Below, in pieces: positions 47,413 to 57,467 of a DNA stretch of 64,000 bases. The notes below the pieces were generated by a model. It was not told the DNA's origin and did no database searches. It worked only from the letters and a program-made list of their open reading frames with translations. The stretch is from Albidovulum denitrificans (GTDB lineage Bacteria > Pseudomonadota > Alphaproteobacteria > Rhodobacterales > Rhodobacteraceae). Location: contig NZ_PVEP01000005.1 in NCBI RefSeq assembly GCF_002973535.1, positions 242,237-306,236 of the forward strand, given 5' to 3'. Both the position numbers and the translations under genes were made by a program. Each line of letters opens with the position of its first letter. The stretch's first letter is position 1.

Positions 47413-47670
47413 ATGACCCGGATCGACCCCATCATCGCCTTCGATCGCCCCGCCACCACGCCGCACCGGGCTGGGCTTCTTCGCTATCTGCTGGCGCGGA
47501 TCGTCGATCTCGACCGCCGCTATCGCGAGGCGCAGAGGTTCGCCGATCTCACCGCAGAGCAGCGCCGCGACATGGGCGTACCGCCCCGCGACGATGCGGA
47601 CGGCTTCTACACCACGCGCGGCCGCGGCCCGGCCGACGCGCTGCCCATGTCGATCACGAAAAGCTGGTAA
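47413..47670 (+). CDS. DUF1127 (YjiS-like) small protein
   Basis: An 85-residue protein with RYREAQRFADLTAEQRRDMGV (residues about 37-57), the DUF1127 helix. Such proteins in alphaproteobacteria can bind RNA or affect phosphate and stress responses, but most are uncharacterised. It is divergent from the SARP-type regulator with a 149-bp gap that could be its control region. The stop lies six bases from the gcrA stop. Confidence 0.75.
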   Translation: MTRIDPIIAFDRPATTPHRAGLLRYLLARIVDLDRRYREAQRFADLTAEQRRDMGVPPRDDADGFYTTRGRGPADALPMSITKSW

Positions 47671-47676
47671 CCCGCC

Positions 47677-48282
47677 TCAGCGCCGCCGGTCGCGGCGCGA
47701 GGACATGGGTTGGAACGCGACGCCGACATGGGCCTCGCAATAGGGTTTGCCGGGCTGGGCGGAGAGGCCGCAGAACCAGAAATCCTCGGTTGCCGGGTCG
47801 CCGATCGGCCATTTGCAGGTCCGCTCGGTCAGTTCCATCAGCGTGAGCTTCCGGGCCTTCTTTTCCACCTCACGGACCGAGGCGAGCGCCTCGGGGCTGA
47901 TCTCGCCGGCCGAGGGTTGCGGCGGCAGCGGTTGGCCGGCCGGGATGATCGGGCGGCGCTGGGAGGGTGCTACGCTGGGCGCGGGCGCCGGATCGGCGGC
48001 GGGCTTTTCGGCACGGGGCGCGGCGGCGGCGGCTGTCGCGGGGGCTGCCGGTTTCGACGCGCCGCGCGCAGGCGCTGCGGGTTTCGGCGCCGGATCGGCT
48101 GCCTTGGCCTTGGGCGCGGGTTCGGGCGCTGCGCCGACGCGGTTCGACAGACCCAGACGGTGAACCTTGCCGATCACCGCATTGCGCGTCACGCCGCCCA
48201 GTTCCTTGGCGATCTGGCTGGCCGACTGGCCTTCGGACCACATTTTCTTCAACAACTCGACGCGTTCATCCGTCCAGGACAT
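47677..48282 (-). CDS. gcrA: GcrA cell cycle regulator
   Basis: A 201-residue regulator with the exact family N-terminus, MSWTDERVELLKKMWSEGQS, and the DNA-binding helix ASQIAKELGGVTRNAVIGK, an Ala/Pro-rich linker (about 60-130) and a C-terminal zinc-like domain (TCKWPIGDP, FWFCGLSAQPGKPYC). In Caulobacter GcrA binds sigma-70 and acts at promoters methylated by CcrM at GANTC. Start at ATG 48282 with GAGGAACG upstream; the longer frame to 48327 is not conserved. Confidence 0.93.
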   Translation of the reverse strand: MSWTDERVELLKKMWSEGQSASQIAKELGGVTRNAVIGKVHRLGLSNRVGAAPEPAPKAKAADPAPKPAAPARGASKPAAPATAAAAAPRAEKPAADPAPAPSVAPSQRRPIIPAGQPLPPQPSAGEISPEALASVREVEKKARKLTLMELTERTCKWPIGDPATEDFWFCGLSAQPGKPYCEAHVGVAFQPMSSRRDRRR

Positions 48283-48648
48283 GATCGTTCCTCGGGTCTG
48301 GGACCCATGTCCGGGGGCGCTGCCCATGCCGGGGGTCCGGGAAATCTCGTCCCCATTCTAGATGGGACGGGATGAGATACAAGCTTCGGCCCCCCTTTGG
48401 CAACCCGTCTGGGCCGGGCGGGGCCGATTGCCGCAAGGGAAGGGCGGGCGCGGAAAGCAATGGACAGGCGCGGGCTTTGTCGCTATGGGCGGGGCATGAC
48501 GAACCGGACCCGCCTTCACGCCCGTCCCCGACGCCGCCGCACCCGCGCCTGACGTCCGTTCGCCCGTGGCCCTGCCACATCTTCTTCCCAGATTGACAGT
48601 TTTCATCCCGTAAGGCACCCCTTGGCCTTCTTCCTGCGGAGTACGCTT
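48283..48648. other. gene-free stretch between gcrA and argD
   Basis: A 366-bp divergent gap. A frame of 74 codons on the plus strand (48372-48596) is Pro/Arg-rich with no ribosome site and is not called. A TTGACA at 48593-48598 could be a -35 element for argD, but no good -10 is found 17 bases later. An imperfect palindrome GTCCCCATTCTAGATGGGAC (48349-48368) lies 66 bases before the gcrA start. Confidence 0.4.
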
Positions 48649-49833
48649 ATGATCCCGACCGTTCTTCCGACCTATAATCGCGCGCCCCTTTCCTTCGTGA
48701 AGGGCGAAGGCTCCTGGCTGATCGAGAAGGACGGGACGCGATACCTCGATCTTGGCTCGGGGATCGCGGTGAATGCGCTGGGCCATGCCAATCCGGCGCT
48801 GGTGGCAACGCTCACCGAACAGGCGGGCAAGCTCTGGCATGTCTCGAACGTCTACCAGATCCCCGAACAGCAGCGGTTGGCCGATCTGCTGACCGAGAAC
48901 ACCTTTGCGGACACGGTCTTTGTCACCAATTCGGGAACCGAGACGGCCGAACTCGCGATCAAGATGGCGCGGAAGTACTGGTATGACAAAGGCACGCCGC
49001 GGGCAGAGATCCTGACCTTCGAGGGCGCGTTCCACGGCCGTTCCACCGGCGCCATCGCGGCGGCGGGGTCGGAGAAGATGGTCAAGGGCTTTGGCCCCCT
49101 CATGCCCGGTTTCCGGCAACTGCCCTTCGGCGACATCGACGCGCTTGAGGATGCGATCAGCGATCAGACCTGCGCCGTGATGCTGGAACCGATCCAGGGC
49201 GAGGGCGGCATCCGGCCCTTCAGCGACGACCAGCTCAGGCGCATCCGCGCGTTGTGCGACAAGACCGGCGCGCTTTTGATCTTTGATGAGGTGCAATGCG
49301 GCATGGGTCGCACGGGCCGTCTTTTCGCGCATGAATGGGCGGGGGTGACGCCCGACATCATGATGGTCGCGAAGGGCATCGGCGGGGGCTTTCCCATCGG
49401 CGCGGTGCTGGCGACGGAAACGGCCGCCTCCGGCATGGGCGCGGGCAGCCATGGGTCCACCTATGGCGGCAACCCCCTTGGCTGCGCCGTCGCCGCGAAA
49501 GTGGTGGAGATCATCGCCGACCCGGAGTTTCTGGCCGAGGTGAACCGCAAGGGCGCGCTTCTCCGGCAAAAGCTTGAAGGGCTGGTCGCCGCGCATCCTT
49601 CGGTCTTCGAAGCCGTGCGCGGGCAGGGCCTGATGCTGGGACTGAAATGCAAGGTGGCCCCGGGCGATGTGGTGAAGGCGGGCTATGACGCCCATGTCCT
49701 GACCGTTGCCGCCGCCGATAACACGCTGCGCCTTCTGCCGCCCCTGACGATCACCGAGGAGGAGATCGGCGAGGCGCTGCGACGGCTCGACACCGCCGCC
49801 AGCCAGATCGAAACCGCGGCACCCGCCGCCTGA
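48649..49833 (+). CDS. argD: acetylornithine aminotransferase
   Basis: A 394-residue PLP enzyme that converts N-acetylglutamate semialdehyde to N-acetylornithine in arginine synthesis. Motifs include NSGTETAELAIKMARKYWYD (residues about 97-116), AFHGRSTGA, the Asp of IFDEVQCGMGRTG and the PLP lysine in MMVAKGIGGGFPIGA. ATG 48649 (MIPTVLPTYNRAPL) matches the family start and has GCGGAG ahead of it. argF follows 48 bases later and is probably in the same operon. Confidence 0.93.
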   Translation: MIPTVLPTYNRAPLSFVKGEGSWLIEKDGTRYLDLGSGIAVNALGHANPALVATLTEQAGKLWHVSNVYQIPEQQRLADLLTENTFADTVFVTNSGTETAELAIKMARKYWYDKGTPRAEILTFEGAFHGRSTGAIAAAGSEKMVKGFGPLMPGFRQLPFGDIDALEDAISDQTCAVMLEPIQGEGGIRPFSDDQLRRIRALCDKTGALLIFDEVQCGMGRTGRLFAHEWAGVTPDIMMVAKGIGGGFPIGAVLATETAASGMGAGSHGSTYGGNPLGCAVAAKVVEIIADPEFLAEVNRKGALLRQKLEGLVAAHPSVFEAVRGQGLMLGLKCKVAPGDVVKAGYDAHVLTVAAADNTLRLLPPLTITEEEIGEALRRLDTAASQIETAAPAA

Positions 49834-49881
49834 TGCCCGAGGGGCAGGATCGGGGCCGGACGCCCCGATGAGACGAGAAAG

Positions 49882-50817
49882 ATGACCGTGATGAACAGTT
49901 TCCTCGATATCCACAAGACCGACCCCGAGGCGCTTCGGGGCATGATCGCCAATGCCCGTGCGATGAAGGATGCCAGGGGCGGCCGCCCGAAGGGCGAACC
50001 CGATGACGAGCAGCCGCTGAAGGGCCGTATGGTCGCGCTGATCTTCGAAAAGCCATCGACCCGGACGCGGATTTCCTTCGATGTCGGCGTGCGCCAGATG
50101 GGCGGGCAGACGATGGTCCTGTCGGGCGCCGACATGCAGTTGGGTCATGGCGAGACCATTGCCGACACCGCGCGGGTGCTGTCGCGCTATGTCGACCTCA
50201 TCATGATCCGCACGTTCGAGGAGCAGACGCTGCTGGAAATGGCGGACTATGCCGATGTGCCGGTCATCAACGGCCTGACGAACCGGACCCATCCCTGTCA
50301 GATCATGGCCGATGTGATGACCTATGAGGAACATCGCGGCCCGATCGCGGGCAAGAAGGTCGTGTGGTCCGGCGATGGCAACAACGTCTTTGCCAGCTTC
50401 GCCCATGCGGCGGGGCAGTTCGGGTTCGACCTGACCTTCACCGGGCCGGAAACGCTTGATCCCGAGAAGGCGTGGCTGGAGTTCGCGGCCTCGAAGGGGC
50501 ATCCGGTCACCATCGACCGCAACCCCGAACGCGCGGTGGATGGCGCCGATCTGGTCGTCACCGATACCTGGGTGTCGATGCACGACCCGCAATCGGCGCG
50601 GGAACGGCGGCACAACCAGTTGCGCCCCTATCAGGTGAACGACCACCTGATGGGCCTGGCCAAGCCGGATGCGCTGTTCATGCACTGCCTGCCCGCCCAT
50701 CGCGACGATGAGGCGACATCTTCGGTCATGGACGGCCCGCATTCGGTGATCTTCGACGAGGCGGAAAACCGGCTTCATGCGCAAAAGGCGGTGATGCGCT
50801 GGTGCCTCGGCGTCTGA
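49882..50817 (+). CDS. argF: ornithine carbamoyltransferase
   Basis: A 311-residue enzyme making citrulline from ornithine and carbamoyl phosphate. The carbamoyl phosphate-binding motif [13 protein letters not shown] is near residue 55, [15 protein letters not shown] at 133-147 and the ornithine motif [12 protein letters not shown] near 272. [12 protein letters not shown] three codons downstream (49891) may be the real start; both share a purine-rich leader. Two kinds of anchor, argD upstream and carB elsewhere in the window, place it in arginine synthesis. Confidence 0.95.
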   Translation: MTVMNSFLDIHKTDPEALRGMIANARAMKDARGGRPKGEPDDEQPLKGRMVALIFEKPSTRTRISFDVGVRQMGGQTMVLSGADMQLGHGETIADTARVLSRYVDLIMIRTFEEQTLLEMADYADVPVINGLTNRTHPCQIMADVMTYEEHRGPIAGKKVVWSGDGNNVFASFAHAAGQFGFDLTFTGPETLDPEKAWLEFAASKGHPVTIDRNPERAVDGADLVVTDTWVSMHDPQSARERRHNQLRPYQVNDHLMGLAKPDALFMHCLPAHRDDEATSSVMDGPHSVIFDEAENRLHAQKAVMRWCLGV

Positions 50818-50828
50818 TCCGGCGGGGC

Positions 50829-50922
50829 GCGCGCGATGCGCGCAAGAACCCTGTCTCGCGTCCCGGCCAGGGCCGGGCCGCTCGGGCCGCCTCCGGCGGG
50901 AGTATTTGGGCAACGAAGAAGC
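50829..50922. repeat. 3'-end element of the GGGAGTATTT family, copy B
   Basis: Starts 11 bases after the argF stop with hairpin GCGCGC/GCGCGC (50829-50843, loop GAT) and ends in the core GCCTCCGGCGGGAGTATTTG with GGCAACGAAGAAGC. Same layout and nearly the same sequence as copy A. Confidence 0.75.
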
Positions 50923-50992
50923 GGGCCGGGTTCTTGGCTTGGGGGCATTGAGCGCCTAGGGTGCGCGAAACGGCCGGTGTGGTAAGGGGACA

Positions 50993-51697
50993 ATGATGGT
51001 GAAGACGAAGGGGCCGGGCGCGGCGCTGCCCAATCTGACCGATCTGGCGGATCGCTATGGCTCTGACAAGGGATCGCGCAAGCATCGCTATACCGAGCTT
51101 TACCAGATGCTGTTCCTGCCCTACCGGGAGCGGGAGATCGACTTTCTGGAAATGGGCTTGCAGATCGGCGGGCCGGAACATGGCGTCAGCGCCGACCGCA
51201 AGACGACCGATGCGCCGTCGGTTCGAATGTGGCTGGAGTACTTTCCGAACGCGCGCATTCACGGTCTCGACGTGTCGGATTTTTCATGGTTCGAGGCGGA
51301 GCGGTTTTCCTTCCACCGCTGCGACATGGATAGCCGCGCGGCGATTGCCGAGGCAGCGGCGGGGATGCCCGACTTCGACATCATCATCGACGACGCAAGC
51401 CATGCCTCGCATCACCAGCAGAACGGGTTTCTTGAGCTGTTTTCGAAGGTGAAGCCCGGCGGGCTTTATGTGATCGAGGATCTGCGCTGGCAGCCCGAGG
51501 CCTATGAGAAGCCCGGCATCACCAAGACGGCGGCGCTGTTTCGGGGCTTTTCCGAGGCGCGCAAGTTCGTTCATGCCGATCCGGCCGTGCAGGCGGAGTT
51601 CGAGGCGCTGGCGCCGGAGATTTCAGGCTGTTTCGTCTTTCAGGCGCGCTACACCAAGACACGGCGCGATCAGGTGGCGGTGATCCACAAGCGCTAA
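50993..51697 (+). CDS. class I SAM-dependent methyltransferase
   Basis: A 234-residue enzyme with an N-terminal DLADRYGSDKGSRKHRYTEL segment, SAM-binding region FLEMGLQIGGPEHG (residues about 51-64) and FDIIIDDASHASHHQQNGF (about 126-144), whose Asp-Asp-x-SH motif marks the metal-dependent O-methyltransferase group related to macrocin/mycinamicin (MycE/TylF-like) enzymes. Substrate unknown; no sugar or antibiotic cluster is beside it. Its stop TAA is immediately followed by copy 4 of the palindromic element. Confidence 0.75.
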   Translation: MMVKTKGPGAALPNLTDLADRYGSDKGSRKHRYTELYQMLFLPYREREIDFLEMGLQIGGPEHGVSADRKTTDAPSVRMWLEYFPNARIHGLDVSDFSWFEAERFSFHRCDMDSRAAIAEAAAGMPDFDIIIDDASHASHHQQNGFLELFSKVKPGGLYVIEDLRWQPEAYEKPGITKTAALFRGFSEARKFVHADPAVQAEFEALAPEISGCFVFQARYTKTRRDQVAVIHKR

Positions 51698-51784
51698 AGC
51701 CTTTCGGGTTTGCGTTGAGAAAGCAAGTATCAGAATTCGAACGAAATAAGTTCAAATTCTAATACAGCGTAAACCCGAAATGCC
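51698..51784. repeat. 87-bp palindromic element, copy 4
   Basis: Same orientation as copy 1, beginning on the base after the methyltransferase stop codon and ending seven bases from the hrpB stop. Outer arms AGCCTTTCGGGTTTGCG and TAAACCCGAAATGCC; the inner right arm is degenerate (TTCTAATACAG) and so the GANTC found in copies 1-3 is lost. Confidence 0.85.
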
Positions 51785-51790
51785 ATAGGG

Positions 51791-54238
51791 TCAGGTTCCC
51801 CGCGGCTTGGCGCGTAGCGTCGGTTCGTGGGCGGTCGGGTCCTCGGGCCAGGGATGGCGGGGATATTGGCCGCGCATGTCCTTTCGCACATCGGCATAAG
51901 ATGTCGCCCAGAAGCCCGGCAGGTCGAGCGTGGTCTGGATCGGGCGCCCGGCCGGTGACAGCAGCGTGACGCGCAGGGGCAGGTGTTTCGGCCCCACGGT
52001 CGGGTGGCGCGTCACGCCGAACATCTCTTGCAGGCGGAGCGTGATGGCGGGGTGGTCGCCGTCATAGTCGATGGGAATCCTGCGCCCCAGCGGGGTTTCG
52101 TAATGCGCGGGCGCAAGGCGGTCGAGCATCTGCTGCTGGTCCCATGTCAGGCGGTTGCGCAGTGCCTCGGTCAGGTCGAGGGCGCGGAGGTCAGCCTCGG
52201 TCCGTTTGCCCCTGAGGCTGGGCAGGAGCCAGTCGGGATCGGCCAGAAGGGAGTCGTCGCTGACATCGGGCAGGTCGGCGCCTTCGTTGTTCAGAAGCGT
52301 CACCCTGGCGCGGAAGCGGCGGGCGGGGTCGGACCATGGCAGGCCGATCTGGCGCAGCCCGTCGAAGGCGGCGCGGGCCAGCGCCTCGGGCTCGGCATCG
52401 GTGAGATGGCGGTCGTCGAGGATCAGCGCGCCGAGGCGCTCCTGCCTGCGCGCGCTGACGCGGCCTTCGCGGCGGGACCATTCGGTGATGTCGGCCCACG
52501 CGATCCGGTCGCCGTAGAGGCGGCGCAGGGCGGCGTCGGGAAGTGCTGTGCCCTGCCTTATGCGCGCCTCGCGCGGGTCGCCGTCAAGGTCGGTGGCCAC
52601 GATCAGGCGCGACTGGCCCAGCGGATCGCCGTCGCCCGCGATCGCGCCCTTGCCACCGGAGAGGACGAAGCGCGGCGCCTCGCCCTTGCGGCGCAGGCCG
52701 ATGCGGTCGGGATAGGCCAGCGCCGCCATTTCCGCCGGGGTGAAGCTGTCGGGGGTGGGATCGACCATGCGGGCAAGGCGCCTTGCCTCGGCGCGAATGC
52801 GTTCGATCACGCCGCGGTCGGGCGTCTGGGGGTGATCCTCGGCAAAGCGTTTCGGATCGCGGATCGCGGCAAGGCGCAGGGTCAGGTCGGCGGGCGCGCC
52901 GCGCAGGGGATCGCGTTCCTCCATCAGCGCGGCGAGGGTCGCGGCCTCTGGCCCCGCGCGGGTCAGCATATGGGCAAGGCGCGGATGCACCGGCAGGGCG
53001 GCAAGCTTGCGGCCACGGGCGGTGATCCGTGTGCCGTCGAGCGCGCCAAGATCGGCCAGAAGCGCGCGCGCCTCGGCCAGGGCCGGGGCCGGGGGCGGGG
53101 TAAGGAAGGCGAGGTCGGCGCCGTCGCTGCCCCAAAGTGCCAGTTCGAGGGCAAGGCCGGTGAGGTCGGCGGCCGCGATCTCGGGCGGCGGGAAGGGCGA
53201 TAGGCCGCCTTCCTCGCCCTTGGTCCAGAGCCGGTAGCAGGAGCCTTCGGCCACGCGGCCTGCGCGGCCGCGGCGTTGTTCCGCCTCGGCCCGCGTCACC
53301 CGTTCGGTCACCAGCCGCGACATGCCCGACGCCGGGTCGAAGCGCGACCGCCGGGCGCGTCCGCCATCGACGACCACACGGATATCCTCGATCGTCAGCG
53401 AGGTTTCGGCGATGGAGGTCGCCAGAACCACCTTGCGCCCGTCCCGCGCGGGGGCGATGGCCGCGCGCTGGGCGGCGAAATCCATCGCGCCGAAAAGCGG
53501 GCGGACCGCGCAGTCTTTCGGCAGGCTGGCGCGCAAGATTGCCTCGACCCGGCGTATCTCGCCCTCGCCCGGCAGGAAGACGAGGATACCGCCTTCGGTT
53601 TCCTCCACCGCCTGCGCGACCAGCCCGGCCACCGCGCCCTCATACCGCATCCCCTGCGCCACGGGGCGCGGCAGCCAGCGGGTTTCGACCGGGAAGGCGC
53701 GGCCTGCGGAGGTGACGATGGGGGCATCGTCCAGAAGGGTCGCGACAGGGTCGGCGTCCAGCGTCGCCGACATGACGACAAGCGCAAGGTCGGGGCGCAG
53801 CGCCTGCCGCACCTCCCACGCCAACGCGAGGCCCAGATCGGCATTCAGGGAGCGTTCGTGGAATTCGTCAAAGATCAGGGCGCTTACGCCGGAAAGCTCT
53901 GGATCGGTCTGAAGCATCCGGGTCAGGATCCCCTCGGTCACGACCTCGATCCGCGTCGCCTTCGTCACCTTCGCCTCGCCCCGGATCCGGTAGCCGACCG
54001 TCTGGCCCACGGGTTCGCCCAGCGTCTCGGCCATGCGCTCGGCGGCGGCGCGGGCGGCAAGGCGGCGGGGTTCCAGCATGACGATGCGGCCGTCGGCGAG
54101 GCCTGCGGAGAGCAATGCCAGCGGCACCCGCGTCGTCTTGCCCGCGCCCGGCGGGGCCTGAAGCACGGCGCGGCCAGCCCTGCGCAGTGCGGCGATCAGG
54201 TCGGACAGGGCGTCGTCGATGGGCAGGCGGTCGGTCAT
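51791..54238 (-). CDS. hrpB: ATP-dependent helicase HrpB
   Basis: An 815-residue DEAH-type helicase. Walker [16 protein letters not shown] (residues about 28-42), DEFH box [15 protein letters not shown] (about 122-136) and the helicase C motif QRRGRAGR follow, with the HrpB C-terminal domain in the last third. Length matches HrpB rather than HrpA. The cellular role is unclear, possibly RNA processing. ATG 54238 ([12 protein letters not shown]) selected as the conserved start. Divergent from meaB. Confidence 0.92.
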   Translation of the reverse strand: MTDRLPIDDALSDLIAALRRAGRAVLQAPPGAGKTTRVPLALLSAGLADGRIVMLEPRRLAARAAAERMAETLGEPVGQTVGYRIRGEAKVTKATRIEVVTEGILTRMLQTDPELSGVSALIFDEFHERSLNADLGLALAWEVRQALRPDLALVVMSATLDADPVATLLDDAPIVTSAGRAFPVETRWLPRPVAQGMRYEGAVAGLVAQAVEETEGGILVFLPGEGEIRRVEAILRASLPKDCAVRPLFGAMDFAAQRAAIAPARDGRKVVLATSIAETSLTIEDIRVVVDGGRARRSRFDPASGMSRLVTERVTRAEAEQRRGRAGRVAEGSCYRLWTKGEEGGLSPFPPPEIAAADLTGLALELALWGSDGADLAFLTPPPAPALAEARALLADLGALDGTRITARGRKLAALPVHPRLAHMLTRAGPEAATLAALMEERDPLRGAPADLTLRLAAIRDPKRFAEDHPQTPDRGVIERIRAEARRLARMVDPTPDSFTPAEMAALAYPDRIGLRRKGEAPRFVLSGGKGAIAGDGDPLGQSRLIVATDLDGDPREARIRQGTALPDAALRRLYGDRIAWADITEWSRREGRVSARRQERLGALILDDRHLTDAEPEALARAAFDGLRQIGLPWSDPARRFRARVTLLNNEGADLPDVSDDSLLADPDWLLPSLRGKRTEADLRALDLTEALRNRLTWDQQQMLDRLAPAHYETPLGRRIPIDYDGDHPAITLRLQEMFGVTRHPTVGPKHLPLRVTLLSPAGRPIQTTLDLPGFWATSYADVRKDMRGQYPRHPWPEDPTAHEPTLRAKPRGT

Positions 54239-54351
54239 GGCCGCGCTTATCGCCCGAAGCCCGCGCCATTTCCAGCGCAAGGGCAACGGGGGCTGGACAT
54301 CGGCGCCCGCGCGCGGGCAGAAACGGGCAGTGCAAGGGGACGGAGCCGCCG

Positions 54352-55326
54352 ATGGACGTGGAAAAGCTGGCCGAGGGCGTGGCCGCCGGGGATCGCCGGG
54401 CGCTTGCCCGTGCGATCACGCTGGTGGAAAGCGGGCGGGCCGATCACCGGGCGATGGCGGCGGCGCTTCTGTCGACTCTCGGCACCGCGCGGCAGGCGCT
54501 GCGCATCGGGCTGTCGGGGACACCCGGCGTCGGCAAGTCAAGCTTCATCGAGGCCTTCGGGACCCTGCTGACCGGGCAGGGGTTGCGCGTCGCGGTGCTG
54601 GCGGTCGATCCGTCCTCGGCCCGGACCGGCGGGTCGATCCTGGGTGACAAGACGCGGATGGAACGCCTCAGCCGCGATCCGAACGCCTTCATTCGCCCCT
54701 CGCCCAGCCAGTCGCACCTTGGCGGTGTCGCGCGGCGCACGCGCGAGGCGGTGGCCTTGTGCGAGGCGGCGGGCTTTGACGTCGTCCTGATCGAGACGGT
54801 GGGCGTGGGCCAGTCCGAGACGATGGTGGCGGAGATGACGGACATCTTCGTCCTGCTGCTGGCCCCCGCCGGGGGGGACGAATTGCAGGGCGTCAAGCGC
54901 GGCATCATGGAGATGGCCGACCTGATCCTTGTCAACAAGGCTGACGGCGCGCTGAAGGAAACCGCGACGCGGACCTGCGCGGATTATGCCGGGGCGCTGC
55001 GTCTGCTGCGGAAACGGCCGCAGGACCCGGAGGGCTTTCCCAAGGCGATGTGTGTTTCCGCCGCCGAGGAAACCGGGCTGGAAACGGCGTGGGCGGAGAT
55101 GGCGGCACTGGCAGAGGCGCGCAAGGACAGCGGCTGGTTCGCCCGCCGCCGCGCCGAACAGGCGAAGCGCTGGTTCGAGGAAGAGGTGCGCGCGGGGCTT
55201 CTCGCCCGGCTGACCGGGGATGCGGGCGTCCGGGCAAAGCTGGAGGCGCTGGGCGAGGCGGTCGCGTCGGGCGAACGCAGCTCTGCCGATGCGGCGGCGG
55301 AACTGCTGGCGGTCCTGCGCGGTTAA
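54352..55326 (+). CDS. meaB: methylmalonyl-CoA mutase-associated GTPase
   Basis: A 324-residue P-loop GTPase of the MeaB/ArgK group, which protects and loads cobalamin-dependent methylmalonyl-CoA mutase. P-loop GTPGVGKSS at residues 56-64, [18 protein letters not shown] near 82-99, ETVGVGQSE near 147-155 and NKAD near 197-200. ATG 54352 is the conserved start. The mutase gene is not in this window, but mce is. The TAA at 55324-55326 begins the second repeat family. Confidence 0.93.
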   Translation: MDVEKLAEGVAAGDRRALARAITLVESGRADHRAMAAALLSTLGTARQALRIGLSGTPGVGKSSFIEAFGTLLTGQGLRVAVLAVDPSSARTGGSILGDKTRMERLSRDPNAFIRPSPSQSHLGGVARRTREAVALCEAAGFDVVLIETVGVGQSETMVAEMTDIFVLLLAPAGGDELQGVKRGIMEMADLILVNKADGALKETATRTCADYAGALRLLRKRPQDPEGFPKAMCVSAAEETGLETAWAEMAALAEARKDSGWFARRRAEQAKRWFEEEVRAGLLARLTGDAGVRAKLEALGEAVASGERSSADAAAELLAVLRG

Positions 55327-55432
55327 AGCATGTTGCACGAAAAGTGGGAACCGGTTTTCGTGCTTCCCGAACATGCGCAATCAAAGACTTAGAGTGTGCC
55401 GCGCGAATGCGAATGAACGCGACACACTCTAA
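55324..55432. repeat. double-hairpin element at convergent meaB/nitrile hydratase ends
   Basis: Two hairpins lie in tandem. The first pairs GCATGTT and CACGAAAA with TTTTCGTG and AACATGC (about 55328-55377). The second pairs AGAGTGTG with CACACTCT (55391-55430) across a GC-rich loop. The first part resembles the short palindromic repeats (GCATG-TTTTCG type) common in alphaproteobacteria. Both flanking genes take their stop codon from it. Confidence 0.7.
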
Positions 55433-55740
55433 TCCGCGATCCTGACCGGCTTGCCATGCGGGGTGGACAGATACGCGGCCTCCCACCGGTCGCGCATTTC
55501 GTCGGCCAGCGGTTTCGGCGCAAGGCCGCTGCCGTCCAGAAGCCCTTCCAGCGTCTCAAGCCAGGCGGCGTAGTAATCGGCGTTGCCGTCCAATTCCCGC
55601 GTCGCGCCGTGCCGTTTCAGCGTGGCCCCGAAGGCTTCGGTCCAATGGCCCCAAGTGAACTGCCCGGCCTCGGACAGCGCCAGGGTCAGCGCGAAAAGCT
55701 CTGCCTGCCAGGGTTCCGCGAAGGGGCGTTCGGGCGTCAT
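55429..55740 (-). CDS. nitrile hydratase accessory protein (activator)
   Basis: A 103-residue protein with PFAEPWQAELFALTLALSEA and FTWGHWTEAFGATLKRHGA, which resembles the N-terminal part of the beta subunit. In cobalt-type enzymes such a small protein (p14K type) forms a complex with the alpha subunit and delivers cobalt by subunit exchange. Its start overlaps the beta subunit stop, the last gene of the operon. The final codon and stop are inside the repeat at 55324-55432. Confidence 0.82.
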   Translation of the reverse strand: MTPERPFAEPWQAELFALTLALSEAGQFTWGHWTEAFGATLKRHGATRELDGNADYYAAWLETLEGLLDGSGLAPKPLADEMRDRWEAAYLSTPHGKPVRIAD

Positions 55741-56411
55741 GCCGGTTCCAGATAGCTTTGCCAGAGGTCCAGCGTGACCTCATCGCCCTCTGCCTCAGCC
55801 ACGCCCCAGAGGTCGGCGGCGGCGAAGGCGACGGTATAAAGCGGCTCAGGGCATTCGCCCATGCGGTGCGCGTTGGTGTCGGGAAAGACATGCGCGCCAT
55901 GGGTCAGGATCACGGTGCCGGTCTGGCCTGCCGCATAGGCGGGCAGGCGGGTATGGCCGCCGGGGACGAAGGCGTTGCGGGCGGGAAGGCGCGTGCGCAC
56001 CCGGTCGCCGGGGGCGAAGGCCGGGTCAATGTCGCTGGCGCGCGTATAGGGCGTGCCACGGGCCAGCGCCGGGGCGACCTTGTCGGCGGTGAACAGCTTC
56101 GGATGCGGTGCTGCGGCGGAGGCGGTGCCTGCGCTGAGTTCGGCTTCGGTCACAAGCCCCGCCTCGGCCAGCAGGTCAGCCAGCGCGGCGATCCATTTCT
56201 CATAGTAGGAAAAGCGGGCGTAATCCTTGGGGGAGAGCTTTTCCCGGGCATGGCGCGAAGTGTCGATGGACCACGCGCCAAGGCCCCCGGCCGCCAGCGT
56301 CAGGGCCAGCGCGCTGCGCTGCCAGTTGGCGCCGACGGGAACCATGCCCTGCGGTTCGGGAATGACGGCGCCGTCGCCATGGCGCCCGCCCATGTCGTGA
56401 ACGCGGGTCAT
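55737..56411 (-). CDS. nitrile hydratase subunit beta
   Basis: A 224-residue subunit with the family N-terminus [37 protein letters not shown] near the middle and a C-terminal SH3-like barrel ([36 protein letters not shown]). With the alpha subunit it forms the enzyme that hydrates nitriles to amides in the cytoplasm. Both flanking genes overlap it by four bases, so the three are one translationally coupled operon. Confidence 0.92.
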   Translation of the reverse strand: MTRVHDMGGRHGDGAVIPEPQGMVPVGANWQRSALALTLAAGGLGAWSIDTSRHAREKLSPKDYARFSYYEKWIAALADLLAEAGLVTEAELSAGTASAAAPHPKLFTADKVAPALARGTPYTRASDIDPAFAPGDRVRTRLPARNAFVPGGHTRLPAYAAGQTGTVILTHGAHVFPDTNAHRMGECPEPLYTVAFAAADLWGVAEAEGDEVTLDLWQSYLEPA

Positions 56412-57022
56412 TGCGGCGCCTCCGCCAGCCCGGTCCCGATCATGCTGTCACGGGTGACAAGGGTGGTCAGCGCGGCCTCATCCATGCCATCGGTCCCGTC
56501 GGGACGCATGGGGATGACGAGATAGCGCACCTCCGCCGTCGAATCCCAGACCCGGACGCTTCGCCCTTCGGGCAGGGTCACACCGAACTCTGCCAGCACC
56601 TTGCGCGGTTCGCGCACCGCACGGGCGCGGTAGGCGTCGGATTTGTACCAGGCGGGCGGAATGCCGAGGAGAGGCCACGGGTAGCAGGAGCAGAGCGTGC
56701 AGACGACCATGTTATGCGTTTGGGCCGTGTTCTCTACCGCCACGACATGTTCGCCCTGCCGCCCGCCGATACCCATCCGCGTCATCGCCGCATTGGTATC
56801 CGTGAGGAGGAGCGCGCGGAAGGCCGGGTCGGCCCAGGCGCGGGCGACGACCTTCGCGCCCAGATGAGGGCCGACCTTGGTCTCATAGGTGTCGAGGATC
56901 GCGGCCATGGCGGCCGGGTCCACAAGGCCCTTGGCGACGAGGATGGATTCAAGCGCCTTGACCCGCAGCGCAGGTTCGGGCGGGAGAAGCGAATGGGGGT
57001 GATCGTGATCGTCATGCGGCAT
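56408..57022 (-). CDS. nitrile hydratase subunit alpha (cobalt type)
   Basis: A 204-residue metal-binding subunit. The active-site claw is [10 protein letters not shown] with C108, C111, S112 and C113. The Thr in CTLCSC is the marker of the cobalt type; the iron type has CSLCSC. The rest ([19 protein letters not shown]) is normal for the family. First gene of the operon alpha-beta-accessory. No amidase gene follows, so amide use downstream must be encoded elsewhere or not coupled. Confidence 0.93.
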   Translation of the reverse strand: MPHDDHDHPHSLLPPEPALRVKALESILVAKGLVDPAAMAAILDTYETKVGPHLGAKVVARAWADPAFRALLLTDTNAAMTRMGIGGRQGEHVVAVENTAQTHNMVVCTLCSCYPWPLLGIPPAWYKSDAYRARAVREPRKVLAEFGVTLPEGRSVRVWDSTAEVRYLVIPMRPDGTDGMDEAALTTLVTRDSMIGTGLAEAPQ

Positions 57023-57071
57023 GGCGCGAGCCTGTCACAGGCGGATTGGGCTGTCCATCGGATAGCGAAGA

Positions 57072-57137
57072 GGGGGCGCTGCCCCCATCGCCGCAGGGCG
57101 CGGCGATTCCCCCGGAGTAGTTGGGCAACGAAGAAGC
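57072..57137. repeat. 3'-end element of the GGGAGTATTT family, copy C (shorter)
   Basis: Hairpin GGGGGC/GCCCCC (57072-57086, loop GCT), a second short palindrome (GCCGC...GCGGC), and then CCCCCGGAGTAGTTGGGCAA with CGAAGAAGC. It is the left border of the lower-GC toxin-immunity insert and lies 50 bp upstream of the nitrile hydratase start. Confidence 0.7.
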
Positions 57138-57467
57138 CTGATCCCCGTTGTCAGCGTAATTTCAACAGCTTACGATGTTCACGGCATCGCTTCGACGGGT
57201 TGCGAGGTTTATCAGGAGTTCCAGAAGGCGCGGAAGGCGTTTAAGGGCGACGTCTACAACATCCGCCCCGATGTGGCGATCGAGGGGCCGAATGGACAGT
57301 TGCAGGAAATCTACGACTTCAAGTTTGATGGGGACAAGTGGCAAGACGGACAAAGACAACTTTATGATAGGGACCTGAAGAATTCAGGGTCATCGGAGAC
57401 AGCGAAAGAAATATCGCAAGTTAGCTGTAAGTGTGATGGTCCCAAGGTTGTGAAGGGAATGAGCTGA
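57138..57467 (+). pseudogene. orphan toxin C-terminal fragment with PD-(D/E)xK nuclease pattern
   Basis: The frame is open from the repeat at 57137 to a TGA at 57465-57467, but has no plausible start codon and ribosome site. The visible product of about 109 residues includes EVYQEFQKARKAFKGDVYNI, then RPDVAIEG and EIYDFKFDGDKWQ. RPD followed about 15 residues later by DFK fits the PD-(D/E)xK nuclease core. This is the C-terminal toxin domain of a polymorphic toxin without its N-terminal delivery region. The stop overlaps the immunity gene start (TGATG). GC is lower than in flanking genes. Confidence 0.6.

Noticed and set aside
48372..48596. 74-codon ORF between gcrA and argD
   Set aside because: Pro-rich, no ribosome site, no family pattern; it ends in the probable argD promoter region.
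53276..54571. 431-codon plus-strand frame antisense to hrpB
   Set aside because: Shadow of the helicase gene; no recognisable motifs.
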